Positions 20,257 to 30,000 of a stretch of DNA of 64,000 nucleotides are shown here, in pieces. The position numbers were made by a program, and so were the translations under genes. Numbering within the stretch: the first letter of the stretch is position 1; every line of letters starts with the position of its first letter. This DNA comes from Gimesia chilikensis (GTDB lineage: Bacteria; Planctomycetota; Planctomycetia; Planctomycetales; Planctomycetaceae). Below the pieces are notes generated by a model. The model was not told where the DNA came from, did not search any database, and saw only the letters and a program-made list of their open reading frames with translations. The stretch spans positions 434,001 to 498,000 of the forward strand of contig NZ_VTSR01000006.1 in assembly GCF_008329715.1 (NCBI RefSeq). Direction: 5' to 3'.

Positions 20257-21189
20257 TTATGTTTCCAGGACGCGCAGTTCCCGAGGCAGAGGAAAGCGTA
20301 CGGACTCGTTACGAATCGTCGCTGTCTCTACTTCCGCCTGATATTTTTCTTCGAGGTGAGTGACCAGTTCATCAACGACGACTTCGGGGGCACTCGCACC
20401 TGCAGTAATCAGGATCGACTCACACCCCTCCAGCCATTCCGGCTGCAGTTCGTGGACCCCATCAATCAGAAATGACGGCTTGCCAACGGACTTGCCGATC
20501 TCCATCAGTCGTTTGCTGTTGGAACTGTTCTGGCTACCGAGGACCAGTACCAGGTCGGCTCGGGGCACCAGTTCGGTCACCGCCTCCTGACGATTGGTCG
20601 TGGCATAACAGATGTCTTCCTTGGGAGGACTTTCGATCTGCGGGTATTTCTGCTTCAGGCTCTGAATCACCCGACCAGCTTCTTCCACGCTCAAAGTGGT
20701 TTGCGTCAGATAAGCCAGTTTCGCATCTTCAGGAAATGACAGATCAGCAACCTCTTCCGGGGTTTCGATCAGCGTGATGCTTTCCGGTGCTTCGCCCATC
20801 GTGCCGATGACTTCATCGTGGCCTTCATGTCCGATCAGAATGATGTTGTAACCGGACTGAGCGTATTTAATCGCTTCGGTATGAACTTTGGTTACCAGCG
20901 GGCAGGTCGCGTCGATCGTGCGAATGTTCCGATCGCGGGCTTCCTGGCGAATCTGGGGCGACACTCCATGCGCACTGAAGACGAGAATCGAATTCTCCGG
21001 GACTTCACTCACCGCATCGACGAAGGTGACTCCCAGACTGGTAAACTTATTGACGACGTATTTATTGTGGACGATTTCGTGATAGACGTAGATCTTGCTA
21101 CCGAAAATACGAATGACTTCTTCGAGACATTCGATCGCCATATTCACTCCCGCACAGAAACCGCGGGGATTTGCCAGAATGACTTTCAT
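20257..21189 (-). CDS. ispH: 4-Hydroxy-3-methylbut-2-enyl diphosphate reductase
   Basis: A 310-residue Fe-S enzyme of the last MEP-pathway step, making IPP and DMAPP. The three cluster cysteines are visible in NPRGFCAGV, IDATCPLVTK and EDICYATTN; the substrate-binding histidines are in YHEIVHN, FSAHGVSP and LIGHEGHDE. The start MKVILANPRGFCAG is taken because it fits the family; an in-frame GTG lies five codons earlier. It is read leftward, 78 bases before the DUF3467 gene, and glmS ends 245 bases upstream. Confidence 0.96.
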   Translation of the reverse strand: MKVILANPRGFCAGVNMAIECLEEVIRIFGSKIYVYHEIVHNKYVVNKFTSLGVTFVDAVSEVPENSILVFSAHGVSPQIRQEARDRNIRTIDATCPLVTKVHTEAIKYAQSGYNIILIGHEGHDEVIGTMGEAPESITLIETPEEVADLSFPEDAKLAYLTQTTLSVEEAGRVIQSLKQKYPQIESPPKEDICYATTNRQEAVTELVPRADLVLVLGSQNSSNSKRLMEIGKSVGKPSFLIDGVHELQPEWLEGCESILITAGASAPEVVVDELVTHLEEKYQAEVETATIRNESVRFPLPRELRVLET

Positions 21190-21310
21190 TGAATTTGGTA
21201 CCACTAAAGCAGAGATGAACAGATCTGTTCCTGCAGCGAAATCCAGCAGTCTGCTCCCGAATTCACAATCATCAGAGAGTCAGCATATCACTGGAATAAC
21301 TCCGCCACAC

Positions 21311-21341
21311 GGTGCAGGTTGCTTTCCAGCAGCCCTGCACC
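21311..21341 (-). other. Hairpin between glmS and ispH
   Basis: A perfect 8-bp stem GGTGCAGG / CCTGCACC with a 15-base loop, midway between the glmS stop and the ispH start. No T-run follows on either strand, so it is not a standard terminator; it could be an attenuating or processing structure. Confidence 0.3.
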
Positions 21342-21434
21342 TGTATTCTATGACGAACGGCAGAGTAAACCAAATCCCTACGGTTGAAAAATCGGACTTT
21401 CTGTACAGGAATGCCCCTGTTTTACAGCGAAATC

Positions 21435-23297
21435 CTATTCCACGGTCACGCTTTTTGCCAGATTCCGCGGTCGGTCGACATTACAGCCTCGCTGGACCGC
21501 GATGTGATAGGACAGCAGTTGCAGTGGAATCGCAGTCACCAGCGGTTGCAGGAAATCATCGACATCCGGCACATAGATCACATCGTCAGCGATGTCAGCG
21601 ATTTTGCGGTCCCCTTCGCAGGCGATGGCAATGACGGGACCTTTCCGTGCTTTTACTTCTTCGAGGTTGCTCATCACCTTGGGATAAATCTGTCCCCGTG
21701 GCACCACGAAGACACTGGGGGTCTCTTCATCCACCAGTGCAATCGGGCCGTGCTTCATCTCAGCAGCCGGATACCCTTCTGCATGGATATAACTGATTTC
21801 CTTCAGCTTCAAGGCACCTTCCAATGCACCGGGAAAGTTATACAGTCTGCCGAGGTAGAGGAAATTGTTGAAGTTGCAGTACTTCTGTGCGATCTCTTTG
21901 ACCAGATCATTACATTCCAGGCATTTGCGGATCTGATCAGGAACCTGATGAAGGGCGTCAATGATTCGTCGTCCAGCGGGATACGACAGATGCCGCATGC
22001 GTCCCAGGAATAATGCCAGTTGAATCAACACCATCACCTGGGAAGTGAATGCCTTGGTCGACGCGACTCCCACTTCAGGACCGGCGTGCAGGTAGATCCC
22101 CCCATCAGCTTCACGGGCAATCGTCGAACCGACGACATTACAGATGGCCAGCGTGGGATGTCCTTTGCGTTTACATTCCCGCATCGCTGCCAGCGTATCT
22201 GCCGTTTCACCACTCTGGGTGATGGCGAAGATCATCGTGTTTTCCGACATCGGAGGATTGCGATACCGCAGTTCGCTCGCGTATTCGACCTCCGTCGGGA
22301 TCCGTGCGAACTCTTCCAGCAGATACTCGCCCACCAGGCCGGAGTGCCAGCTGGTGCCACAGGCGGTCAGCACCACGCGATCGATCTTGCGCAGCTGCTG
22401 TGGATCGAGATTCAAACCACCGAATTTCGCGGTGGCCTCATCTTCATCGATACGTCCCCGCATCGCATTTTCCAGCGTCTGCGGCTGTTCGAAGATTTCT
22501 TTCAGCATGTAATGTTCAAAGTCACCCAGCTCGGCATCTTCACTGACCTGATCGAGTGTCTGAATCGAGGGGGTCTGCTGACCTTCATCCCGATGGAAGA
22601 CTTCGACTTCATCCCGCGTGAGTACAGCGACTTCATGGTCCGAAAGATAAATCACTTCTTCGGTATAACCTATCAGCGGACTTGCATCGCTGGCAATAAA
22701 ATGTTCGCCCTTGCCGACGCCGATCACCAGGGGGCTACCCAGACGGGCGGCGATCATGACATCGGGCAGTTCCCGGAACAGGATCACCAGACCGTAGGTT
22801 CCCTTCAGCTTGGAGAGGGTATTCTCCACCGCCTTGAGGTACGTATTCGTATCATCCAGGCTTTCACCCAGTTTGATCTGTTCTTCCAGATGGTGCGAGA
22901 GCAGGTGCGCGATCGTCTCTGAATCGGTGGTCGTGCGGAAGACATAGCCCAGTGCCTGGAGCTTGGACCGCAGGGAGGCGTAGTTTTCGATCACCCCGTT
23001 ATGCACGATGATGACTTCACCGTTTCCGCCGACATGCGGATGTGAATTCTGGTCGTTGGTTTCGCCGTGAGTAGCCCAGCGGGTGTGTCCGATACCCACG
23101 GTGCCCTTGATCGGGCTCGACTTATACAGGGCCGCCATCTCCATGACGCGCCCTTTTTTCTTGCGAACCTCAATATCGCTGCCCGTGTGGACTGCGACAC
23201 CAGCACTGTCATAGCCTCGGTATTCCAGTTTCTGAAGCCCTTTGATCAGCAACGGGCCCGCTGGCCGATTTCCAATATAGCCGACAATTCCACACAT
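21435..23297 (-). CDS. glmS: Glutamine-fructose-6-phosphate aminotransferase
   Basis: A 620-residue isomerizing enzyme that makes glucosamine 6-phosphate for amino-sugar and envelope synthesis. The N-terminal glutaminase domain starts at Cys2 (MCGIVGYIGNR) and includes GIGHTRWATHG and HNGVIENY. Two SIS domains follow (TACGTSWHSGLVGEY, AITQSGETADTLAAM, GRLYNFPGALEGALKLKEISY), ending in PRNLAKSVTVE, the usual C-tail. A GGAG ribosome site precedes the ATG. It is notable as a planctomycete amino-sugar gene. No ribozyme-like leader was recognised. Confidence 0.97.
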   Translation of the reverse strand: MCGIVGYIGNRPAGPLLIKGLQKLEYRGYDSAGVAVHTGSDIEVRKKKGRVMEMAALYKSSPIKGTVGIGHTRWATHGETNDQNSHPHVGGNGEVIIVHNGVIENYASLRSKLQALGYVFRTTTDSETIAHLLSHHLEEQIKLGESLDDTNTYLKAVENTLSKLKGTYGLVILFRELPDVMIAARLGSPLVIGVGKGEHFIASDASPLIGYTEEVIYLSDHEVAVLTRDEVEVFHRDEGQQTPSIQTLDQVSEDAELGDFEHYMLKEIFEQPQTLENAMRGRIDEDEATAKFGGLNLDPQQLRKIDRVVLTACGTSWHSGLVGEYLLEEFARIPTEVEYASELRYRNPPMSENTMIFAITQSGETADTLAAMRECKRKGHPTLAICNVVGSTIAREADGGIYLHAGPEVGVASTKAFTSQVMVLIQLALFLGRMRHLSYPAGRRIIDALHQVPDQIRKCLECNDLVKEIAQKYCNFNNFLYLGRLYNFPGALEGALKLKEISYIHAEGYPAAEMKHGPIALVDEETPSVFVVPRGQIYPKVMSNLEEVKARKGPVIAIACEGDRKIADIADDVIYVPDVDDFLQPLVTAIPLQLLSYHIAVQRGCNVDRPRNLAKSVTVE

Positions 23298-23664
23298 AAT
23301 CTCGCGCTCCGTCGCTGGATGAGGGAAAACTGGTTAGTTTTGAGAAACCTGACTGGTGATACCAGAATTCAGACTGCTCTCCATCCGTGAGATTTCAGTC
23401 TGCAGGATTCGTTGATTTTATTAAAATGGATGGGCTCAAGCCGGACCGTTGGCGAAACCACCGGCAGGAATGAGACCTGACAGGTACTTAGGGGAGCTGG
23501 AAGATATCACAAGTCTTGAAAATGAGTCAACCACGTTTCGCGGATCGCTCGAAGTTCTGCAGTGCGATTCTGATCCAGTTGTCTAGCCGCAAACTTTTTG
23601 ATGACAGGGCTTTACCGAATCAGTTACTGCACATCATGGAGGGAATTCCTCAGCAAGTGTACTT
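23298..23664. other. Intergenic region upstream of glmS
   Basis: 367 bases between the glmS start and the stop of the H4MPT-linked gene, both read leftward. It presumably carries the glmS promoter. No gene, repeat or confident hexamer pair was identified. Confidence 0.4.
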
Positions 23665-24690
23665 TCATTCTTTCAGCTGAATACGCTCAGCTGCCAGGCG
23701 GGATACTGCGAATGCACAGGTAGCATCAGCGACAGAGGCGTTAAAGATTTCCGCCACGTTCGTCAATCGGGCCAGACTGAGCACCGGATGAGATTTGACG
23801 ATCTTTTCGGCTAAAAATACGGCACTTCCGCTGATGAGTACCGCTGTAATTGGCTCCGTAGTGCGAGCCAGAACCTGATCAATGGCCCGGTGGATCTGGT
23901 CCTGGTGACGCTCTGCCAGCCATTCCGCCATCTGCTGTACTTCTTCTGTTGAAATTTCTGTTAAATCACAGCAGACGGAACGCGCCAGGCGAATCTCGGC
24001 TGCTTCCCTAGTCGCAGGCTGGCCGTTGGCGGTATCCAGATCGGCAGCATCCTCGGGCCGCATGTTCAGTAAGAGGTACAAATCGAGGGTCGTCGCGAAG
24101 CTCTCCGCTGCCAGGGGGCACTGCTGGTCTCGTAACGGAACAGAGTGCGAAAGCATGGCGAGCGGCGTCCGTCGGCCCCCGGTGTAAACCAGCTCTCCTG
24201 AGAGCAGCCGTTCTACATCCGTCAGCCCTGCCGGCACGGGAAAGCCCTGTTCCAGCGGGATGATGTCGGTCGTTGTCGAGCCGATATCGATCAGCAGGCC
24301 ACCCGGTTCCTGAACCATCCGCCCGACCCAGGTCGCGAGAGCATGCCAGTTCGCTGCTGCTGCCAGTAAAGGATATTCGCGGGCGAGATCGGTCGTGATG
24401 AACTCGGCTCCCGTCGACCAGACAATGACCGGAGCCGGCGTTACCGCGGCTTCGATGGCAGACAGGATCTGATCCACGCCTGCGGCTTTCGTTTCAAAAC
24501 AGTCGGCCAGTTCGCCGGTCATTGTTACCGCAACCAGGTCGGGGCGTGACAAATTGGTGAGCAGCTCTCGCAAAGCGTCTGCTAACAGTTCCGGTGTCTT
24601 CCAGAGCGGGAACGGGACGGAGTACGCTTTCCCATCACAGTCCGCTGCCTTCAGATTCGCACCGCCCACATCCAGACCGATTACATACAT
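23665..24690 (-). CDS. H4MPT-linked C1 transfer pathway protein, hydantoinase/oxoprolinase family (MfnF-like)
   Basis: A 341-residue ASKHA-fold protein: phosphate-1 loop GLDVGGANLKAAD, a second loop LLIDIGSTTTDIIPLE, and an adenosine-site segment AVLISGSAVFLAEKI. This is the COG1548/TIGR03123 type found with tetrahydromethanopterin C1 genes; the archaeal member MfnF joins the furan and tyramine-glutamate parts of methanofuran. The ATG at 24690 is used rather than a GTG one codon before. It follows the ATP-grasp gene by 18 bases. A role in making the methanofuran-like cofactor of the formaldehyde oxidation pathway is inferred from family and neighbour. Confidence 0.8.
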   Translation of the reverse strand: MYVIGLDVGGANLKAADCDGKAYSVPFPLWKTPELLADALRELLTNLSRPDLVAVTMTGELADCFETKAAGVDQILSAIEAAVTPAPVIVWSTGAEFITTDLAREYPLLAAAANWHALATWVGRMVQEPGGLLIDIGSTTTDIIPLEQGFPVPAGLTDVERLLSGELVYTGGRRTPLAMLSHSVPLRDQQCPLAAESFATTLDLYLLLNMRPEDAADLDTANGQPATREAAEIRLARSVCCDLTEISTEEVQQMAEWLAERHQDQIHRAIDQVLARTTEPITAVLISGSAVFLAEKIVKSHPVLSLARLTNVAEIFNASVADATCAFAVSRLAAERIQLKE

Positions 24691-24708
24691 CACATGTCTT
24701 TCTCTGAT

Positions 24709-25761
24709 TTACGTAAGCCGTTGGAAACTTCCATCAGGCTGAAAGGATACAGCTTGCTCTAAATTCCACTTCAGGTTGGACACTCCCGCGGAGAAACCTG
24801 TAATCCGTGCAGCCAGATTATCGGGAGTCAACCGTCGATAACCGGTGTAAGCGGTCGTCAGCCGCGGATTGATTTCCACGAGCACAGGTTTCTGCGGTGT
24901 CCGGTCAGGCAACAGAATATCAAAGCCCACGTATCCCGCAAGTCCGGGGAGCAGATCACAGGTCTGAGAGATTAACTCCAGAATCGCGGATCTGGCTTCA
25001 GGTTCCAGTCGCGCGGGAATCCGCCCTCCCTGGTAGAGAAACCGGGGTTCCCAGCAGAGAGTCTGTTCCCCGATCGGTAACAGTTCACAGCGTGCTTCCT
25101 GAATCAGAGCCGCTGCAGAAAGTGATTTTCCTTCCAGCCAGGGCTGCCAGATCAAGTCAGCTGCGCCTGCCTGTCTGCCTGCAAACCAGTTGTGCCACTC
25201 CTCCGGTTGGTTGAATCGCAGTAACCCCAGGCCGCCTGCCCCCCAGCGATGTTTGACCAGACAGGGAAAGCGAGTGGGAAGCTCGGCTGCTTCACTCAGC
25301 AATGCGGTCTCAATTGTGGGGATGCCCGCTCTTTGCAATACCTGGTAAAGCTGCCACTTATCGGAGGTCAACTGAATCGTAGCTGGGTCGGGCCCCAGCA
25401 CACAGGCTCCGGTTTCCACCGCCCAGCGGGTTCTCGTCAGCAGTAGATCATCAAATTCGGGGGCAATCACCCAGACCAGATCGGCCTGCTGACAGGCCTG
25501 ACGAAAGGACTCCGGTTCAGCCTCAGGTTGATTCACGCGCTGGATGTAAAGACGCTGCTCCTGTTCCGCCTGCTGAAATTTCGGAGCGGTCAACAGTCCC
25601 AGCTGCACGCAGGTTCGGACCTGAATACCGGGAATCTGTAACAGATCAGAGAGAACCGCTTCCAGCATCGCCGTCCCTTCAGCCAGCAGGGAGGGCTCAG
25701 ATTCCGCCAGCGGGCAGCCACCACTACAGAGATATTCGGAGACAAAAACGGTCGATAACAT
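24709..25761 (-). CDS. ATP-grasp domain protein (MfnD-like)
   Basis: A 350-residue ATP-grasp ligase. The N-terminal part begins VFVSEYLCSGGCP; the ATP-grasp core has PCLVKHRWGAGGLGLLRF (nucleotide-binding lysine and Gly loop) and the metal-binding end VEINPRLTTAYTGYRRL. The closest characterised family I can name is archaeal MfnD, tyramine-L-glutamate ligase of methanofuran synthesis. That reading is supported by the MfnF-like gene 18 bases downstream. Other ATP-grasp ligases cannot be excluded from sequence alone. Confidence 0.75.
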   Translation of the reverse strand: MLSTVFVSEYLCSGGCPLAESEPSLLAEGTAMLEAVLSDLLQIPGIQVRTCVQLGLLTAPKFQQAEQEQRLYIQRVNQPEAEPESFRQACQQADLVWVIAPEFDDLLLTRTRWAVETGACVLGPDPATIQLTSDKWQLYQVLQRAGIPTIETALLSEAAELPTRFPCLVKHRWGAGGLGLLRFNQPEEWHNWFAGRQAGAADLIWQPWLEGKSLSAAALIQEARCELLPIGEQTLCWEPRFLYQGGRIPARLEPEARSAILELISQTCDLLPGLAGYVGFDILLPDRTPQKPVLVEINPRLTTAYTGYRRLTPDNLAARITGFSAGVSNLKWNLEQAVSFQPDGSFQRLT

Positions 25762-26170
25762 GCCAGATTCGATTGAATTCAGTCTGATTTCAGACGCAGA
25801 GACGAAGCACGCCGGACCAGATATCCGTTCTCAGGGGTAATACCGAGACGAAGCGCACTAATTCCTCAGTCTAAAAACTCTGACAGGTTTTGTTAATTGA
25901 CACTACTGTTGAACTCGCTGAATTCCTTCTGTTTTGGCTCTGTTCACTTTGTCAGTCAAACAGTGCTGGTACTGTTGATTGTGCGGCTGGATTCATCCTG
26001 AGAAGCGACAAAGTTTCTGAAAGTGGATTCTGCTGTTTGATCCCTGTTTTCAGGTCTGGATTCTCGCTCTTACTATTTAAAAAATCCGCCAATTGTCTGC
26101 CTGTTGCACTTAAGTTTGCGTGATAAACTTTGAATGGAATCCGTTTCCTTTGAATGTAAGAGGATTGTTC
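25762..26170. other. Divergent intergenic region
   Basis: About 400 bases between the C1 gene pair and the lipoprotein gene. A 77-codon frame at 25890-26123 is Cys/Phe-rich with no homologous feel and is not called. AAGAGGA just before 26171 is the ribosome site of the next gene. Confidence 0.4.
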
Positions 26171-27664
26171 ATGCCGGGCATTGTGAATCGGCCAATTTTG
26201 AGAATGACTTCAGGAATGCTGCTGGTGCTGACTCTGTCACTGACAGCCTGCACCGCCTTTGCGCCCAGTCAGCGTGCGTCCTGGAAGCTGACCGATCCAC
26301 CTCCACTGGATCCTCAAAATCAGCCACTCAACAGTCCCCAGCCCGCAACGCCTAATACCCAGTCACGAGAAACACAACGCATCGGTCCGCAGCAGACGAT
26401 TCCCCAGAAACAGGAACCGCCTGCACCACCAGACAACGATATGTTTGCAGTCCCCGAATCGATTGACCGCAATCAGCCGCCACAACCTCGTGATCTGCCT
26501 GAAGAAATACCGTCCCGTCCGCGGATAGAGACGCCTCAGCCCCAGATGCGTTCCAAGCCGGAAACGACGCCGCAGCGTCCCTCCGGACCGATGATGACTC
26601 CGCCTGCACAGGTGGGGCCATTGGAAATGACGGTTGATGTCATTCCCAAACGACAACTGGGCAGCGGTGCCACGTTCTACCTGATCGTGAAAAACACCAG
26701 CAACCAGTCCGTACGGAATGTGATTCTGGAATGCGAGTTCGATTCCGCCCTGCTCTTTCCGGGTCGCAGAGAAAAGAAAATCGGGCAACGACTGGGAACG
26801 CTGCAGCCGGGTGAATCAAAAGAAATCAATCTAACACTCTACAGCGATACCCTGGGCAACCACTGCTGTCGCTTCCGCGCGATCGCTGACGGCGAGGAAC
26901 TGGTCTGGAAATCGGTCTGCGTCGAGTACGTCAAGAAACAACTGGAACTGTCGGTGATTGGTCCTTCAACGCGCACCATAGGCAGTCGCGCTGAGTACAT
27001 CATTAAGCTCTCTAACGTCAATAACGTCGACCTTAAGAATGTTCTGGTGACGGTCTCCTACGATGCGTCATTGATCCCGCGGGAGGCGTCTATCGGTTCC
27101 GAGCGCGAAAGTGGCCAGTTGAAATGGCTGCTGGATACGATTCGTGTGGGAGAGGGTGTTCAGCTGCAGGTCGAGTTTGATTGTGAAGTCGCCGCGGAGT
27201 TTGCCTGCATGCGTGTGAATGTCAGCAGTCCGGAACTTCCCGACGAACAGGCATCCGCGTGTCTGAAAGTCACTCCCACGCAGGGAGTACTGGACGTGCA
27301 CGTTCGCGACACCAAAGATCCAATTGCCCGTGGTGAAGAGACGACTTATGAAGTCAGTATCGAAAACCGTGGGCTGCAGCCGGCGCGGGGCATACAGCTG
27401 CAGGCGAAAATTCCCCGCATGTTCCGCGTGGTCTCAGTCGAAGCACACCAGGGGAACCAGAAACTGAATCTGCGTCCGGAAGTGAATCAGAATACGTTAA
27501 GTGTCTCTCCCGTGCAGGAACTGCCCGCGGATGCATTCCTGCGGTATACGATTCAGGTCAAAGCCATCGGTAACGGCGATGGCGAATTCGAAGTCACGAT
27601 TACCAGCGTCGATTCCGAACAGCTGGAAACCCGCGTCAGCGAAATCACAACCGTCAACCGCTGA
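26171..27664 (+). CDS. Lipoprotein with three DUF11-like repeats
   Basis: A 497-residue exported protein. The signal ends in LSLTAC, so Cys27 should be lipidated. A Pro/Gln-rich linker (about 30-150) leads to three Ig-like repeats of the DUF11/CARDB kind at about 155-250, 255-355 and 365-490, each with an (I/V)KNTSNQSVRNV- or IENRGLQPARGI-like strand pair. Such repeats occur in large surface proteins of planctomycetes. The ATG at 26171 is taken because it starts a standard lipoprotein signal after AAGAGGA; an earlier GTG at 26120 would add 17 residues. Function unknown, probably envelope structure. Confidence 0.8.
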   Translation: MPGIVNRPILRMTSGMLLVLTLSLTACTAFAPSQRASWKLTDPPPLDPQNQPLNSPQPATPNTQSRETQRIGPQQTIPQKQEPPAPPDNDMFAVPESIDRNQPPQPRDLPEEIPSRPRIETPQPQMRSKPETTPQRPSGPMMTPPAQVGPLEMTVDVIPKRQLGSGATFYLIVKNTSNQSVRNVILECEFDSALLFPGRREKKIGQRLGTLQPGESKEINLTLYSDTLGNHCCRFRAIADGEELVWKSVCVEYVKKQLELSVIGPSTRTIGSRAEYIIKLSNVNNVDLKNVLVTVSYDASLIPREASIGSERESGQLKWLLDTIRVGEGVQLQVEFDCEVAAEFACMRVNVSSPELPDEQASACLKVTPTQGVLDVHVRDTKDPIARGEETTYEVSIENRGLQPARGIQLQAKIPRMFRVVSVEAHQGNQKLNLRPEVNQNTLSVSPVQELPADAFLRYTIQVKAIGNGDGEFEVTITSVDSEQLETRVSEITTVNR

Positions 27665-27671
27665 CCGACGT

Positions 27672-28571
27672 TCAACGTTTTTGTGTGTGCTCCGGAAAAT
27701 CATTCTGGTAGCGTTTCAGCAGTGCGTTCATGTCAGCCGGCACGATATAGATTTTACCGCGAATCTTTTTGGTTTCTCCCGGCTGAAGTCCGCCCAGACG
27801 GAAATCAGCGTGGAGACAGCGAATCACTCCCTGGAACAGTTCCTGGTAAGGCTCAAATGCGGTCGCGAAAATCCAGCGATCGTCGGCACTGTAGCAGCCG
27901 ATTAAACCGTTGCTCGGGACTTCGCTGCTGAGAGGCCGCGGATTCACATCCTTGCGGGGTACATTCGCCGGACACCAGACCTGGCCCGGTATGTAACGGG
28001 CTGTCGTCGCCCAGTTGCGGGTCGGCATAAAGGCCGGCTTTCCATCGAGAAAGATAAACGACTTTCTGATGTAAGCGTATTTGTCGTCCGTCTGGTCAGC
28101 CCCGAGCCCAGCAAAATCTCCGACACGGATACAGGGTTGAGCCCAGTGCACTTCTGATCGCACTTGCGTCGGATTGTGAGCCACGAGTTGAAAATCGACT
28201 TCGTCTGATTTCGCCGTGATCGTGTGCTCAACGGTAATGCCATCAGCGACCGTGCATTTCAGTTTGAGCACGGTCCGGTCATCGTTCAGATCGATCGTTT
28301 GAGTTTCGTGCTTGACGACCGTGTGTTTTCCCCAGTCCGCATCCGTCGAACCGGCACGACAATAGGCTTCCAGGTAATTGATCGGAATCGTGCCACCCGG
28401 AATGTGGTCGCCGTGAATGTACAACATGTTCTTTTCACGGGAGAGCGTCAGACGAGGCGTCTGTTTGTCTGCGGCAACCTGTTGAGCAGCAGACCTCCGC
28501 GTGGCGGATGGTGCGAGCACCATCAGGGCAGATAATCCCAGCAGCAAAAGCGAATGAGCGAGCGACTTCAT
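27672..28571 (-). CDS. Secreted hypothetical protein
   Basis: A 299-residue protein with a signal peptide (MKSLAHSLLLLGLSALMVLA). The rest is beta-rich (for example LTLSREKNMLYIHGDHIPG, DRTVLKLKCTVADGITVEHTIT, LGGLQPGETKKIRGKIYIV), resembling sugar-binding or mutarotase-like beta-sandwich proteins, but I do not recognise a family. The ATG at 28571 follows GGAGG; a GTG one codon earlier is not used. It is the last gene of a leftward group with Gfo/Idh and isomerase genes and converges with the DUF11 lipoprotein gene with 7 bases between. A role in carbohydrate use is guesswork from context. Confidence 0.7.
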   Translation of the reverse strand: MKSLAHSLLLLGLSALMVLAPSATRRSAAQQVAADKQTPRLTLSREKNMLYIHGDHIPGGTIPINYLEAYCRAGSTDADWGKHTVVKHETQTIDLNDDRTVLKLKCTVADGITVEHTITAKSDEVDFQLVAHNPTQVRSEVHWAQPCIRVGDFAGLGADQTDDKYAYIRKSFIFLDGKPAFMPTRNWATTARYIPGQVWCPANVPRKDVNPRPLSSEVPSNGLIGCYSADDRWIFATAFEPYQELFQGVIRCLHADFRLGGLQPGETKKIRGKIYIVPADMNALLKRYQNDFPEHTQKR

Positions 28572-28633
28572 CACTTCCTCCGATTAGAAACCGTATTGAT
28601 TGTCAGTTGTGAAAACTCCGGTCATTAAATGAA

Positions 28634-28668
28634 AAACAACCGGAATGTGACACACACGCCGGTTGTTT
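28634..28668 (-). terminator. Terminator after Gfo/Idh gene
   Basis: A perfect 10-bp stem AAACAACCGG / CCGGTTGTTT with a 15-base loop. Read on the minus strand it ends in GGTTGTTTTTC, a terminator-like tail, 30 bases after the oxidoreductase stop. Confidence 0.65.
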
Positions 28669-28698
28669 GAGTTTGTCGTTAATCAGTTCTCAGGAGAC

Positions 28699-30000
28699 TT
28701 AGACGAATGGAGTCACACCCGGGTGAGCCACGGGAGGCTCGGGCAGTGACATGGCCATATCGTATTTCTCCGGCGAAAGGTCTTCTTTGGAGTTCATCGC
28801 CTCTTCCCAGGTGAGGGTCTTGCCGGTATAGGCTGACATGCGGGCGATGATCCCCATCATGGAGCTGTTAGCCATGTACTCACCGTTGTTGATGACTTCG
28901 CCATTCCGCAGGGCTTTGTACATTTCGTTGTGTTCCAGCTGATGCATGTTGGTACGTCGGCGGGCCCCTTTCCAGGGGTTCTTGCCTTCGATCTGGTATT
29001 TCATCAGTGTCGCGGTGCCTTCCGTTCCGGAGACAGTATCTACAAACATCGAGCTGCAGCCCTGCTGATGCCGGGTGGAAGCGAGGAACTTGGTTCCGTT
29101 GGCGTATTCGTAAACCGTGCTGAAGTGGTCGTAGATGTGACCGTACTCCGGTGCGGTCCGTGTCTGGCGACCACCTGTGCTGTAGCACTTGACGGGGTAT
29201 TCGCCCATGACCCAGGACTGTTTATCCAGTTCATGCACGAACTGTTCGGTATTGAAATCACCGGACAGCCAGGTGTAGTAGTACCAGTTCCGCATCTGGT
29301 ACTCCATGTCTGACCATTCAGGTTTGCGTTTGGCCATTTTGGCGACGCCGCCCAGGTAGCGGATACTCTGCATGGAGACAATGTCTCCGATACCGCCGTT
29401 ATGAATCTTGTCAACCATCTGCTGCATTCCGGTTTCGTAACGCCAGCACAGACCGGAAACGATGGTCAGATTTTTCCGCTTGGCTTCCTTGGTAGTCTCG
29501 AGCACGGAACGAATCCCGGGAGCATCGACGGCGACTGGTTTCTCACAGAAGACGTGCTTGCCGGCATCGATACAGGCTTTCAAGTGTTGCGGGCGGAAGT
29601 GAGGAGGTGTTGCCAGCAGAACAAGGTCCACGCCGGAATCAATCAGTTTCTGATACGCGTCGAAACCAACGAACTTGTGTTCTGCATCGACTTTGACCCG
29701 ATCCTGAACTTCGGTCTTCTTCAGGTTCTGATAGCTCTGTTCCAGTTGATCGCCGAATGCATCTGCAAGTGCCACCAGTTCCACATTGGGATCGGCACGC
29801 AGAGTCTGTGCCGCTGCCCCTGTTCCACGACCACCACAGCCGACGAGACCGACTTTGATCAGTTCGGTACTGGCCGCAAATGCGCCCGAGGTCAATGCGG
29901 GGTTCACAACCAGCCCGGTTGTCGCCAGCGTGGCCAGTGATTGTTTCATGAATGTGCGGCGTCCTTGAGAAGGCTGCTGTGATGAGGCGTTTTCGGGCAT
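28699..30000 (-). CDS. Gfo/Idh/MocA family oxidoreductase, Tat-exported
   Basis: A 433-residue NAD(P)-dependent dehydrogenase. A Tat-type signal (GRRTFMKQSLATLATTGLVV) precedes the Rossmann fold: LVGCGGRGTGAAAQ for the dinucleotide and CEKPVAV with the conserved Lys. The C-terminal part contains WYYYTWLSGDF and EQFVHELD, as in many planctomycete family members. These enzymes act on sugars or inositols; the substrate is unknown. The start at 30000 is chosen because a Tat signal begins there; an earlier in-frame start adds 22 residues. A sugar isomerase gene precedes it in the same direction. Confidence 0.92.
   Translation of the reverse strand: MPENASSQQPSQGRRTFMKQSLATLATTGLVVNPALTSGAFAASTELIKVGLVGCGGRGTGAAAQTLRADPNVELVALADAFGDQLEQSYQNLKKTEVQDRVKVDAEHKFVGFDAYQKLIDSGVDLVLLATPPHFRPQHLKACIDAGKHVFCEKPVAVDAPGIRSVLETTKEAKRKNLTIVSGLCWRYETGMQQMVDKIHNGGIGDIVSMQSIRYLGGVAKMAKRKPEWSDMEYQMRNWYYYTWLSGDFNTEQFVHELDKQSWVMGEYPVKCYSTGGRQTRTAPEYGHIYDHFSTVYEYANGTKFLASTRHQQGCSSMFVDTVSGTEGTATLMKYQIEGKNPWKGARRRTNMHQLEHNEMYKALRNGEVINNGEYMANSSMMGIIARMSAYTGKTLTWEEAMNSKEDLSPEKYDMAMSLPEPPVAHPGVTPFV

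Noticed and set aside
21405-21430. Short CAGG / CCTG dyad next to the glmS stop
   Set aside because: Too short and without a T-tract to call a terminator.
25890-26123. 77-codon frame between the C1 pair and the lipoprotein
   Set aside because: Composition unlike a folded or exported protein; no ribosome site.
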